NCBI GenBank assembly: GCA_910586595.1
Contig: CAJUJB010000065.1
Location: forward strand, 1-10,137
Direction: 5' to 3'
DNA: 10,137 nucleotides
Source of the DNA: an uncultured Muribaculaceae bacterium
Lineage (GTDB): Bacteria > Bacteroidota > Bacteroidia > Bacteroidales > Muribaculaceae
The position numbers and the translations under genes were made by a program. Of this stretch, positions 1 to 6,114 are shown in pieces (position 1 is the first letter of the stretch; each line of letters starts with the position of its first letter). The notes below the pieces were generated by a model. The model was not told the DNA's origin. It worked only from the letters and a program-made list of their open reading frames with translations, and searched no databases.

Positions 1-82
1 CTCCGGCACAGTTGCATCCGTGGGCATAGCTGCTTACACCACTGATATTGAATATATCACCCTTCTCAATATATTTAATCAT
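1..82 (-). CDS. macro domain protein, N-terminal fragment (cut by window edge)
   Basis: Only the first 27 codons are in the window, read leftward from an ATG at 80-82. They translate to MIKYIEKGDIFNISG followed by VSSYAHGCNCAG. The pattern 'KGDIF...AHGCNCAG' matches the start of stand-alone macro-domain proteins, where the GD aspartate region contacts the adenine and the (H)xCNC/N-G stretch begins the ADP-ribose loop. Macro domains bind or hydrolyse ADP-ribose derivatives, including ADP-ribosyl marks on proteins or nucleic acids and ADP-ribose-1''-phosphate. The gene starts 75 bases after the stop of the small immunity-like gene and may share its transcript. The catalytic loop and the C-terminus lie outside the window, so activity and full architecture (single domain or DarG-like fusion) cannot be judged. 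Confidence 0.7.
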   Translation of the reverse strand, partial: MIKYIEKGDIFNISGVSSYAHGCNCAG

Positions 83-157
83 CGTGAGGTTTATTTCAAA
101 AGTTTACAATCCTTATCACCACTCTCCAACACGCTCTTATAAACTGACGTCTTGGAA

Positions 158-415
158 TTAAATCTTTTCGATTATTAAATCTAAAGACCCATCTTCAAGA
201 GAGTTATTCTCATCAAAGTGAAGGTGAGTTCCTGTCTGAACCGATGATTGAGATAAATTTAGCAAGTGATTTGCCAAAGAAACTAACCCATCAGTATTTG
301 CTTCAATTAAGATACTCCCATTCATATCGGAGACCTTAATTTTGAAGTTACCTTCCCATTTGAGTGTCATTCCGGTATCAAAGGAATAGTTCGGAACATC
401 TAATGAGACTTTCAT
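158..415 (-). CDS. Imm32-like immunity protein (85 aa)
   Basis: This is a small acidic, cytosolic-looking protein with no signal peptide or membrane segment. The N-terminal part is a set of short beta-type stretches (roughly residues 1-38). A helix around 'LVSLANHLLNLSQ' follows, then 'GTHLHFDENNSLEDGS' and a C-terminal 'LDLIIEKI'. The helix, the G-x-H-x-H-x-D-x3-SLE-x-GS block and the terminal LIIEKI resemble, from memory, the Imm32 family of predicted immunity proteins of polymorphic toxin systems. No toxin gene is visible beside it, so it may be an orphan immunity gene that protects against a neighbour's effector. A promoter -7 box lies about 75 bases upstream and the macro-domain gene follows 75 bases downstream. 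The ATG at 413-415 is the only plausible start. The reading frame is certain. The family call is moderate. Confidence 0.65.
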   Translation of the reverse strand: MKVSLDVPNYSFDTGMTLKWEGNFKIKVSDMNGSILIEANTDGLVSLANHLLNLSQSSVQTGTHLHFDENNSLEDGSLDLIIEKI

Positions 416-488
416 TTAATTCTATTTTTATATTCATATTCTGAACTGTGATTTTTGCCATTTGGGGATAAGCGTTTGATTTCAAATG

Positions 489-496
489 CAAAGATA
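489..496 (-). promoter_or_regulatory. Bacteroidetes -7 box upstream of the Imm32-like gene
   Basis: On the minus strand the bases read TATCTTTG followed by CA, an exact match to the Bacteroidetes sigma-ABfr -7 consensus TAnnTTTG. A leader of roughly 65 bases would precede the ATG at 415. No clean TTTG -33 element is present at the expected 19-21 base spacing, so the promoter may be weak or rely on an activator. Confidence 0.4.
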
Positions 497-543
497 CATC
501 AAAAATAAGACATATCAGGGTATTAGCCTACTTTTCAGTGTGA

Positions 544-825
544 TTAACTCCGACATTGGCAAAGTTGGTGTTCGATCGCCTCTGCAAGATGTGTTTTTGT
601 CGGACATTCGCCCTCCGAAAACACCCTTGCAAGGGGAAACCACTCAACCCGATTTTGATACGCAGACAAGTGCGGACAGCCATTTTGGAAGTACCAATAC
701 CAAAAAACAGCCCTAAATACGTAGTTAAAAATTATAAAATAGAATATAAAATAGTTAAGAAGCGCCACTCTTTGACAAAGTTTCCGTAATATTGTATCTA
801 CACCATCTAATACCCTGAAACACAC
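544..825. other. gene-poor segment open on both strands; possible dispersed repeat or relic
   Basis: This sits in the longest stretch without an intact gene (416-1368). Long frames run through it on both strands: 93 codons leftward and 77 codons rightward (556-789). Neither translation shows a domain, signal peptide or start context I trust. The plus-strand product is highly basic (FALRKHPCKGKPLN) and its minus-strand mirror reads like low-complexity aromatic sequence, which is typical of a conserved noncoding repeat rather than a gene. A perfect 12-base palindrome, CCCTTGCAAGGG, lies at 624-635. I have an impression that similar translated strings recur as spurious proteins in Bacteroidales genomes. 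That is memory only, so I call it a possible repeat and not a coding region. Confidence 0.3.
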
Positions 826-899
826 TTTCTTCGGTTATGGTACGCCATTTTTAGCACACTCATAGGATTTTTGGTTCTCGGACGTACCGTTTAATACTG

Positions 900-1082
900 T
901 TAAACACTGACACATAACAATTTAACCGCTTCCACATGGAAAGTAGAGTCAGCAATAAGCACGACATTGACGAATGACGCAGGTTGCTGCATTTCATCAA
1001 CTACAACACCAGTGACATTTTTTGCTGACATGGAGAGTACTGCTAACACGACTATGTATAAGGCGCAGGTTATTGTTCTCAT
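900..1082 (-). pseudogene. truncated TonB-receptor-type N-terminus (CarboxypepD_reg-like)
   Basis: The 60-codon frame begins with a plausible signal peptide: MRTITC, then a hydrophobic core ALYIVVLAVLSMSA (residues 7-20). It continues with 'VTGVVVDEMQQPASFVNVVLI-ADSTF', the opening strands of the carboxypeptidase-regulatory-like domain found at the N-terminus of many Bacteroidetes outer-membrane receptors and beta-barrel proteins. Intact members normally continue with a 'G...TD.-G.F' strand and run to about 700-1000 residues. Here the similarity stops abruptly after DSTF and the frame ends 13 codons later in unrelated sequence. No barrel or plug sequence is found downstream in any minus-strand frame. 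This is best read as the left-over 5' end of a gene whose body was deleted. A functional 60-residue exported peptide is less likely. Confidence 0.5.
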
Positions 1083-1121
1083 ATCCGAGGATTTTTGTAA
1101 TATTTTCTAAACAACTGTTAA

Positions 1122-1292
1122 GAGCTGATAGTTCGGCTCAATCTGTCGCAAGAGGTGTTCAACCTTCTGAGTTGCTTTGAGGTGGCCGTCAGAAATGCGA
1201 TTGAATATGTTTGCCAACCCTCAATACAAGGCTATCGGTCGTACCTTAGTTGCGAGGCATTAGCCCCCTATATACACCAAAGGCGCGTCTGA
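1122..1292 (+). pseudogene. internal fragment resembling an Abi family protein
   Basis: A 56-codon plus-strand frame, bounded by stops at 1119-1121 and 1290-1292, contains 'LNLSQEVFNLLSCFEVAVRN' followed by AIEY. The arrangement 'L.LS..-F.LLS.FEVA-RNAI' matches the core helix of Abi_2/AbiD-F-type abortive-infection proteins, where an FEV.LRN motif is characteristic. There is no start codon with sensible context, and the upstream frame is closed. The resemblance fades after residue 30, so this is an internal remnant about one tenth of a full protein. The final codons run into the surE terminator hairpin, whose loop supplies the stop. It is the only sign of a plus-strand gene in the window. The call rests on motif recognition alone. 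Confidence 0.35.
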
Positions 1293-1320
1293 GAAAATTG
1301 ACGCGCCTTTGATGTATATA
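1269..1320 (-). terminator. long hairpin terminator after surE
   Basis: The arms at 1269-1289 and 1300-1320 are 21 bases each and pair at 20 of 21 positions around a 10-base loop. The GC core is GGCGCGTC/GACGCGCC, flanked by AAA/TTT and TATATA tracts. It begins 48 bases beyond the surE stop and the symmetric A/T flanks would let it work in both directions. It marks the end of the pyrE-surE gene run. Confidence 0.75.
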
Positions 1321-1368
1321 ATATCTAATGCAGAACTAAACCGTTGAAGCAAATAGCCCCGCGAAAAT

Positions 1369-2142
1369 TTACGAATCGAATCTCTCGGCAAGATCCTTTA
1401 TTGCATCTTTTGCGGTCTGGTCGGTAGAAACAGGTACGACGCTGATATATCGGCACTTCAACCAATACTCGTCGGTATCCTCTGCATTGGGTTCTTCATT
1501 TACAAAATGTCCAGTGAGCCAATAGAACGGCACACCCATAGGATCAAGATACCTTTTGTATTCATCGGTCCAATGTCCGGTAGTGGCACGACATACTTTT
1601 ATACCTTCAGGAATGACTTTGGCAGGAATATTCACATTAAGACATACACCCTTAGGCAGCCCCTTGGCAAGCACTTGAGCGGCAATTGTGGCTACAAACG
1701 CCGTAGAGAGCGAAAAATCAGCCTTCAGGGAGTGATGCAATAAGGAGAAACCGACAGCTGGAATGCCTTGCATACATGCTTCAAGAACAGCACCCATTGT
1801 GCCTGAATATGTTACATTTATACCTGAATTTGAACCATGATTGATTCCAGAGAAAACGGCATCAGGGATGCGAGGAACTATGGCATGGAGGGCAAGTTTC
1901 ACACAGTCGACCGGTGTACCGTTAACTGTGAATAGCCGCACACCATCTGTCTGCGAAGGTAGCTCAGTAATTCTAAGAGGGCCACCGACAGTAAGAGCGG
2001 CAGATTGACCTGAGTGTGGATTCTCGGGGGCAACGACATACACATCACCAAGCGAACGTACACAATCGGCCAGCTGATGGATGCCAGGGGCATTGATACT
2101 GTCGTCGTTAGTTATAAGTATAAGCGGACGGATATTTTCCAT
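1369..2142 (-). CDS. surE: 5'/3'-nucleotidase SurE
   Basis: SurE is a divalent-metal-dependent cytosolic phosphatase that dephosphorylates nucleoside 5'- and 3'-monophosphates and is linked to stress survival. The 257 residues match the usual family length of about 250. The N-terminal signature LITNDDSINAPGI (residues 9-21) supplies the metal-binding pair D13-D14. 'PHSGQSAALT' provides S44, 'NGTPVDCV' (74-81) lines the nucleotide site, and 'SGINHGSN' provides N101, so all four expected metal ligands are present. The ATG at 2140-2142 puts the signature at the expected distance from the start. It lies 44 bases after the MBOAT gene with no clear promoter between, and the hairpin terminator follows. 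It is probably the last gene of the pyrE transcript. In related genomes I recall surE usually near lipid A genes, so this position may be lineage-specific. Confidence 0.95.
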   Translation of the reverse strand: MENIRPLILITNDDSINAPGIHQLADCVRSLGDVYVVAPENPHSGQSAALTVGGPLRITELPSQTDGVRLFTVNGTPVDCVKLALHAIVPRIPDAVFSGINHGSNSGINVTYSGTMGAVLEACMQGIPAVGFSLLHHSLKADFSLSTAFVATIAAQVLAKGLPKGVCLNVNIPAKVIPEGIKVCRATTGHWTDEYKRYLDPMGVPFYWLTGHFVNEEPNAEDTDEYWLKCRYISVVPVSTDQTAKDAIKDLAERFDS

Positions 2143-2186
2143 AATATGATGAATTTTCTCTTATAACACGCAGGAGAGGTCTTTTG

Positions 2187-3665
2187 TTAGAATTGGAAAT
2201 ATATAAAAGGAGAGACATCGGCCGTCTGTAACTCAATCACCAACTGAACTACAACGACGAAGATTAATAATTTCACAATCCATGGAGATCGGACAAACAA
2301 ATTGCCAGTCTTTTCCCAGAAGCCATCCGGAAGAGCATGAGCTACCACAATCACCACCATAAGTATGAGCCAAAGCATGCGAGCTGAGGCAAAGGCTGGC
2401 AGATACGCAAAGGAAAAATCATGACCCACAGCACGGATAATGGTAAGCGAGTCATTCCAATCCGAAGCCCTGAAAAATACCCATAGCAATGCTACAAACG
2501 ACATAGTCGCGAGCCACCAGATACAGCGCATCAGCCGATTATCGGGCAACTTCTTGAGCCATGGCTGAGAAGCCTTATGTAATGCCAATCCACCACCGTG
2601 CATCGCACCCCAGAATACAAATTTCCAGGCTGCGCCATGCCACAGTCCACCCACAAGCATGGTTATGAAATTATTGACATATGTCCTCTTGGTGCCCTTT
2701 CGATTTCCGCCCAGCGGAATATATACATAATCACGGAGCCATGACGACAATGAAATATGCCAACGTCGCCAAAAATCTGTGAGATTATGCGATTTATAGG
2801 GGAAATTGAAGTTGCGGGCGAGACGGAAACCCATAATCAAGGCTATGCCAATAGCCATATCGGAGTAACCGGAGAAATCGCAATAGATCTGCATCGTATA
2901 CCCGATTATGCCCATCAGCGTCTCAAAACCGGAATAAGCACCAGGGGTATCGAATATGAGATCATTATACTGAGCGATATAATCAGCGATTATTGCCTTC
3001 TTCACCACTCCAAGTATGACGAGCCACAAGCCGGTGTATACCTCTTGCCGAGTAGCATGGCGGTTCTCTCTAATCTGAGGGATAAAATAATCAGCACGGA
3101 CTATAGGACCTGCTACCAATGCAGGAAAAAACGAAAGGAAAAACGCATATTCGAGCCATGTTGGAGTGGGGGCTACCCTACCCTTATACACATCAACAAT
3201 GTAGCTGACCGATTGAAATGTATAGAACGAAATGCCTACAGGGAGAACAAGATCCAGCGGTTGAAAATTCGAGCCGACCATGGCATTGATATTCCATAGA
3301 AAAAAATTGGCGTATTTGAAATAAGCAAGCACACCCAGCGACGCCATAAGTGACGCCCCCACGCATATCCGCCGGAAGAGAAGAGAGGCGCCCGGTCGTG
3401 AGATTAAACGAGAGAGAGTCCAATCGAATAGCGAAGTCGCAGCCAGGAGAAGGACAAATACTCCACTACTCTTGTAATAAAAAAAGAAGCTGAACGCCAC
3501 AACAAACACTACCATCTGCCAGAACCGCCGGCGAAGCATGCCATAAATGGGCATGAAGACCAGAAACAACGCCCAAAAGGTTCCGGAAGAAAAAAGCATC
3601 GGCGCCGACGGATCGTAAGCGAGACACCGCCAGAGGTTGTGAAGTAAATCTTCTGGGGCAACCAT
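2187..3665 (-). CDS. MBOAT family O-acyltransferase (AlgI/DltB-like)
   Basis: This is a polytopic inner-membrane protein with about ten hydrophobic segments. MBOAT proteins move acyl, often acetyl, groups across or at the membrane onto polysaccharide or other envelope acceptors. Family signatures appear in order: LPVGISFYTFQS, FFPALVAGPIVRA, CDFSGYSDMAIG, then 'NFNFPYKSHNLTDFWRRWHIS' with H303, and GGLWHGA with H343, the invariant active-site histidine. These match the AlgI/DltB branch. An ATG further upstream would add 23 residues but would overlap the SGNH gene by 68 bases. I chose the ATG at 3663-3665, which gives 492 residues and begins one base after the SGNH stop (TAA-T-ATG), implying translational coupling. 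The acceptor is not known; a surface glycan or peptidoglycan is plausible given the SGNH partner. Confidence 0.9.
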   Translation of the reverse strand: MVAPEDLLHNLWRCLAYDPSAPMLFSSGTFWALFLVFMPIYGMLRRRFWQMVVFVVAFSFFFYYKSSGVFVLLLAATSLFDWTLSRLISRPGASLLFRRICVGASLMASLGVLAYFKYANFFLWNINAMVGSNFQPLDLVLPVGISFYTFQSVSYIVDVYKGRVAPTPTWLEYAFFLSFFPALVAGPIVRADYFIPQIRENRHATRQEVYTGLWLVILGVVKKAIIADYIAQYNDLIFDTPGAYSGFETLMGIIGYTMQIYCDFSGYSDMAIGIALIMGFRLARNFNFPYKSHNLTDFWRRWHISLSSWLRDYVYIPLGGNRKGTKRTYVNNFITMLVGGLWHGAAWKFVFWGAMHGGGLALHKASQPWLKKLPDNRLMRCIWWLATMSFVALLWVFFRASDWNDSLTIIRAVGHDFSFAYLPAFASARMLWLILMVVIVVAHALPDGFWEKTGNLFVRSPWIVKLLIFVVVVQLVIELQTADVSPFIYFQF

Positions 3666-3666
3666 A

Positions 3667-4473
3667 TTATTTCTCGTCGGGCTGATGGACAAATATACGT
3701 TTCGCTTTACCAGCAGTGCGCACGGGAACATCAAGCCGGATAGGATGCAGGGCGTTGGCAGGCATCCAACGAATCACGCTGTCGAGCCATGCCGCGGCAG
3801 ATGGACGTGTTGGATGTGCACCGTCCTTGGCACGCTCGAATGTCATGCCATTGCTGAGGAAGAATGTACCGCGTGGAGTATGTGATGATATAAGGTCATT
3901 AATGCCGGTGTCATCACGCCAGTTAGGTGGACCTATCCATAAGAACGGTATAGTGTCAATATCTGCAAGAATTTTTTTCACATACCGTTCACGTTTCGCC
4001 ACGATATCTTTCACGATCAATTCGTTTGCACCGAGACAAACAACGATGTAGGTTGGCTGCAATTTTTCGATATAATGCTTGAGTTTGTCGGAACGGCCCC
4101 ATACCTCGGAGGTGGAGCTATACCACATAACGGTATATAAAGTGTGGCCATTATATTCAGCATAGGCTGCCAAGCGCGGGCCGAGCCCTTCAAGCATAGA
4201 GTCGCCAATGAGCAAAATCGTTTGAGAAGCCGTATCGCAGGGCATTGGGAAAGTTGGAATCACCTCCATAACCATACTATCGGGCACAAAAAAAGCCGTA
4301 TCAGCATCGAGCTCGCGCAATGGGGCGACTTCTTCTCCTCTCAGTGCATCGACAAAACCAGCCGCCTTAAGCTGATGAGATCCAAGTGTAGGTAGCCCGC
4401 AGATTTCGGCAATCACAAAAAATGACAAAGCCGACACCAGCAAGAGCCAAAGAGAGAGATAATGTCGCTTCAT
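3667..4473 (-). CDS. SGNH/GDSL hydrolase-like protein, probable partner of the MBOAT
   Basis: The 268-residue protein starts with a basic N-terminus and one hydrophobic stretch (about residues 5-25), either an uncleaved membrane anchor or a signal peptide, which places the domain in the periplasm. SGNH blocks are visible: LLIGDSML with nucleophile S92, LGANEL with oxyanion N150, and DGAHPT with D217 and H220. The catalytic Ser-Asp-His set and the Asn are therefore complete. Glu replaces the usual Asp after GxN. Proteins of this type pair with MBOAT proteins, as in alginate (AlgJ/AlgX), cellulose and peptidoglycan (PatB) O-acetylation, where the MBOAT hands over the acetyl group and the SGNH protein transfers it to sugar hydroxyls. 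Immediate adjacency to the MBOAT gene supports that role. A stand-alone esterase is the alternative. Confidence 0.85.
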   Translation of the reverse strand: MKRHYLSLWLLLVSALSFFVIAEICGLPTLGSHQLKAAGFVDALRGEEVAPLRELDADTAFFVPDSMVMEVIPTFPMPCDTASQTILLIGDSMLEGLGPRLAAYAEYNGHTLYTVMWYSSTSEVWGRSDKLKHYIEKLQPTYIVVCLGANELIVKDIVAKRERYVKKILADIDTIPFLWIGPPNWRDDTGINDLISSHTPRGTFFLSNGMTFERAKDGAHPTRPSAAAWLDSVIRWMPANALHPIRLDVPVRTAGKAKRIFVHQPDEK

Positions 4474-4504
4474 GGTATAAGTTCAAACGATAAAACCAGT
4501 AGAA

Positions 4505-5011
4505 TCAAAAACTTACAAGCATATAGTCAACACGACCGGCTCCGACACAATAACGACGGAGGGCATATCCTCTCGTTGCGGCAATACCGCTTACGGGATG
4601 GCCCATCAGCGAAAATACATTGTATTTGCTTCCGCACTCGGGGCACTCGGCAAGGTGCTCATCTTCAGTATTAATAAACACCCTCACATCCTGGCGGCAT
4701 TCGACGGGGCAGGCAAGATCGTAAGCTTGCGGATTACCAAGTACATCGCAGAGGAGCAACACACCTCCAAAACCAGTGTAAGTCATGGCTGTATACGGGT
4801 AATTGGGGGGGATACGCTCCGAACGTATAAACCTTCGCCATTCAAGAGCGCCATTCACACCATAAATATTCCAATCAGCGACGGTTGCAAATGAAATATT
4901 TACAGGTTGTACAGGAATCCGGTCATCATCCAAAGAGTGGCAACTATAAACAGCGGCAGCCGCCACAATCGTGACGGCTGTAGCCATTATAAGCTTAATC
5001 GGCTTACGCAA
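4505..5011 (-). CDS. Rieske-like putative lipoprotein, function unknown
   Basis: With the TTG at 5009-5011 as start the protein has 168 residues and a good lipoprotein signal: basic RKPIK, hydrophobic LIMATAVTIVAAAA, then VYSC with C24 as candidate lipidated cysteine. The ATG at 4987 removes every basic residue. A start at 5065 would overlap the upstream gene by 62 bases. The TTG start overlaps it by 8. The body has a Rieske-like layout: 'ACPVEC' (100-105), a 17-residue spacer, 'CPECGSKYNVF' (123-133), 'G-x-PVSGIA' (137-144) and a terminal 'YALRRY'. A true Rieske protein uses C-x-H and C-x2-H to bind a 2Fe-2S cluster. Here both histidine positions are replaced, leaving C101, C105, C123 and C126, so normal cluster binding is doubtful. 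It may bind zinc, hold disulfides, or use an altered cluster. Similar proteins appear to be common in Bacteroidales next to SRPBCC genes, by recollection. Confidence 0.7.
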   Translation of the reverse strand: MRKPIKLIMATAVTIVAAAAVYSCHSLDDDRIPVQPVNISFATVADWNIYGVNGALEWRRFIRSERIPPNYPYTAMTYTGFGGVLLLCDVLGNPQAYDLACPVECRQDVRVFINTEDEHLAECPECGSKYNVFSLMGHPVSGIAATRGYALRRYCVGAGRVDYMLVSF

Positions 5012-5417
5012 GGTTGGCAAAGAGTTCGCCGAACTGATCGGCGGCTTTTTGTAGCGTCGGACCAACGAGAGGACGGAGCATCATTGGCAGATCAACATCG
5101 ATCGTACCTGTCACTTCGGTGGAATTGTCAGTCAGAGGCTTGAAATCGACCATAAGATTCATAGGAACCGGAGAGTGCTGGGCCTCCAGGCGTATATGCT
5201 CGGGAGTGCGCTCAACAGCCTTAAGGACAATATCGCCGACCTGCGGAGTCGAAATTTTAATAGAGTCTTCAGTAAAAGCCACATCACCAACTTTGGCTTT
5301 CTGAGCCGCATCGAGATTATCGAGGGCAGCCTGAAGCTGACGAAAATCGCTGAATTTACCGCTCAGCTCAGAAGCCGGACGATTTACAACAGCGGGCTTG
5401 GAGGTATATTTTGCCAT
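5004..5417 (-). CDS. SRPBCC-fold protein of unknown function
   Basis: A 137-residue soluble protein with no signal peptide or membrane segment. Its layout fits the SRPBCC (START/polyketide-cyclase-like) helix-grip fold: an N-terminal helix 'FRQLQAALDNL' after a short lead, a string of beta strands ('VAFTEDSIKIST', 'GDIVLKAVERTPEHIRLEA', 'PMNLMVDFKPLTDNSTEVTGT', 'DVDLP'), then a long amphipathic C-terminal helix ending LQKAADQFGELFANL. The fold makes a hydrophobic cavity for lipids or other apolar ligands, and nothing in the sequence identifies the ligand. It begins 22 bases after pyrE and its stop overlaps the start of the Rieske-like gene. I recall the pyrE-SRPBCC neighbour pair as conserved in Bacteroidales, suggesting shared expression. 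Confidence 0.75.
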   Translation of the reverse strand: MAKYTSKPAVVNRPASELSGKFSDFRQLQAALDNLDAAQKAKVGDVAFTEDSIKISTPQVGDIVLKAVERTPEHIRLEAQHSPVPMNLMVDFKPLTDNSTEVTGTIDVDLPMMLRPLVGPTLQKAADQFGELFANLA

Positions 5418-5439
5418 TATAATTCAAATAGTGTATATT

Positions 5440-6078
5440 TCAACGCTGAGGAACCCAGTTAGCGGGGTCTTCACGCCACTGCTGCAGGGTAGAGAGATCT
5501 CCCTCACAGATATATTTTGTATCAAGAGCTACGTCGAGCATAGCATTGTAGTTGCTGAGTGTAACCAGACGTACTCCGGCCTCTGCAAAATTCTCTTCTG
5601 CAACGGGGAATCCATAAGTAAATAGAGCAACCATGCCTACTACTTCGCAACCAGCGTTACGGATAGCCTCAACTGCTTTAAGAGAGCTTTTGCCAGTCGA
5701 CACAAGGTCTTCAACAACGACTACTTTCTGACCCTGACGCAAGTCGCCTTCGATAAGATTCTCGAGGCCGTGGTCTTTAGGGGTAGAACGAACATAAACG
5801 TATGGGAGATTGAGCAGGTCGGCAACCAGGGCACCTTGGGCAATCGCACCGGTAGCAACACCGGCAATAGCCTCAGCTTCCGGGAAATTCTCCATGATGG
5901 TGCGGGTAAGCTCAACCTTAATGAAGGAGCGCACCTCAGGATATGAGAGTGTGCGGCGGTTGTCTGTATAGATAGGTGAATTCCATCCTGAAGCCCATAC
6001 AAATGGATTTGCGGGCTGGAGTTTCAGTGCATTGATTTTGAGTAGTTTCTCTGCTAAAAGCCGTGCAACGTTTTTCAT
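5440..6078 (-). CDS. pyrE: orotate phosphoribosyltransferase
   Basis: PyrE joins orotate to PRPP to give orotidine 5'-monophosphate, the fifth step of de novo UMP synthesis, in the cytosol. The length of 212 residues is typical. The PRPP-binding loop VVVVEDLVSTGKSS is at 119-132, and the catalytic loop region 'YVRSTPKDHG' at 95-104 supplies R97 and K101. The N-terminal 'FVWASGWNSPIYTDNR' (26-41) matches the orotate-site segment of the family. The ATG at 6076-6078 is the natural start, about 29 bases inside a -7 promoter box. It heads a run of six minus-strand genes with small gaps. No pyrimidine attenuator-like hairpin is visible in the short leader. Confidence 0.95.
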   Translation of the reverse strand: MKNVARLLAEKLLKINALKLQPANPFVWASGWNSPIYTDNRRTLSYPEVRSFIKVELTRTIMENFPEAEAIAGVATGAIAQGALVADLLNLPYVYVRSTPKDHGLENLIEGDLRQGQKVVVVEDLVSTGKSSLKAVEAIRNAGCEVVGMVALFTYGFPVAEENFAEAGVRLVTLSNYNAMLDVALDTKYICEGDLSTLQQWREDPANWVPQR

Positions 6079-6106
6079 CTTGTGCGTACGTGTTAGTTTC
6101 GTTCTG

Positions 6107-6114
6107 CAAAATTA
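6107..6114 (-). promoter_or_regulatory. -7 box of the pyrE promoter
   Basis: The minus strand reads TAATTTTG followed by CAG, an exact match to TAnnTTTG. Transcription would begin around 6100, giving a leader of only about 20 bases. The -33 region 19-21 bases upstream is AT-rich but lacks a clear TTTG. A TTTG occurs about 32 bases upstream, which is too far. Confidence 0.55.

Noticed and set aside
100..144. A short AGTTTA/TAAACT inverted match between the macro and Imm32-like genes, as a terminator.
   Set aside because: Only six pairs across a loop of about 30 bases with no GC core; too weak to call.
486..716. A 76-codon plus-strand frame near the Imm32-like promoter.
   Set aside because: It covers the promoter of the opposite gene, has no recognisable domain and overlaps other unsupported frames in the same segment.
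1107..1220. A 37-codon minus-strand frame, opening GLANIFNRISDGHLKATQKV, that could be a transposase tail.
   Set aside because: It is the mirror of the plus-strand Abi-like fragment, has an in-frame TGA just upstream and no family I can name. The plus-strand reading has the better motif.
2757..3299. A 180-codon plus-strand frame inside the MBOAT gene.
   Set aside because: It is the shadow of a strongly supported membrane acyltransferase and contains no domain of its own.
3666..3734. A 23-residue N-terminal extension of the MBOAT protein.
   Set aside because: It lies wholly inside the SGNH gene's 3' end. The ATG one base after the SGNH stop gives the usual MBOAT start and tight coupling.
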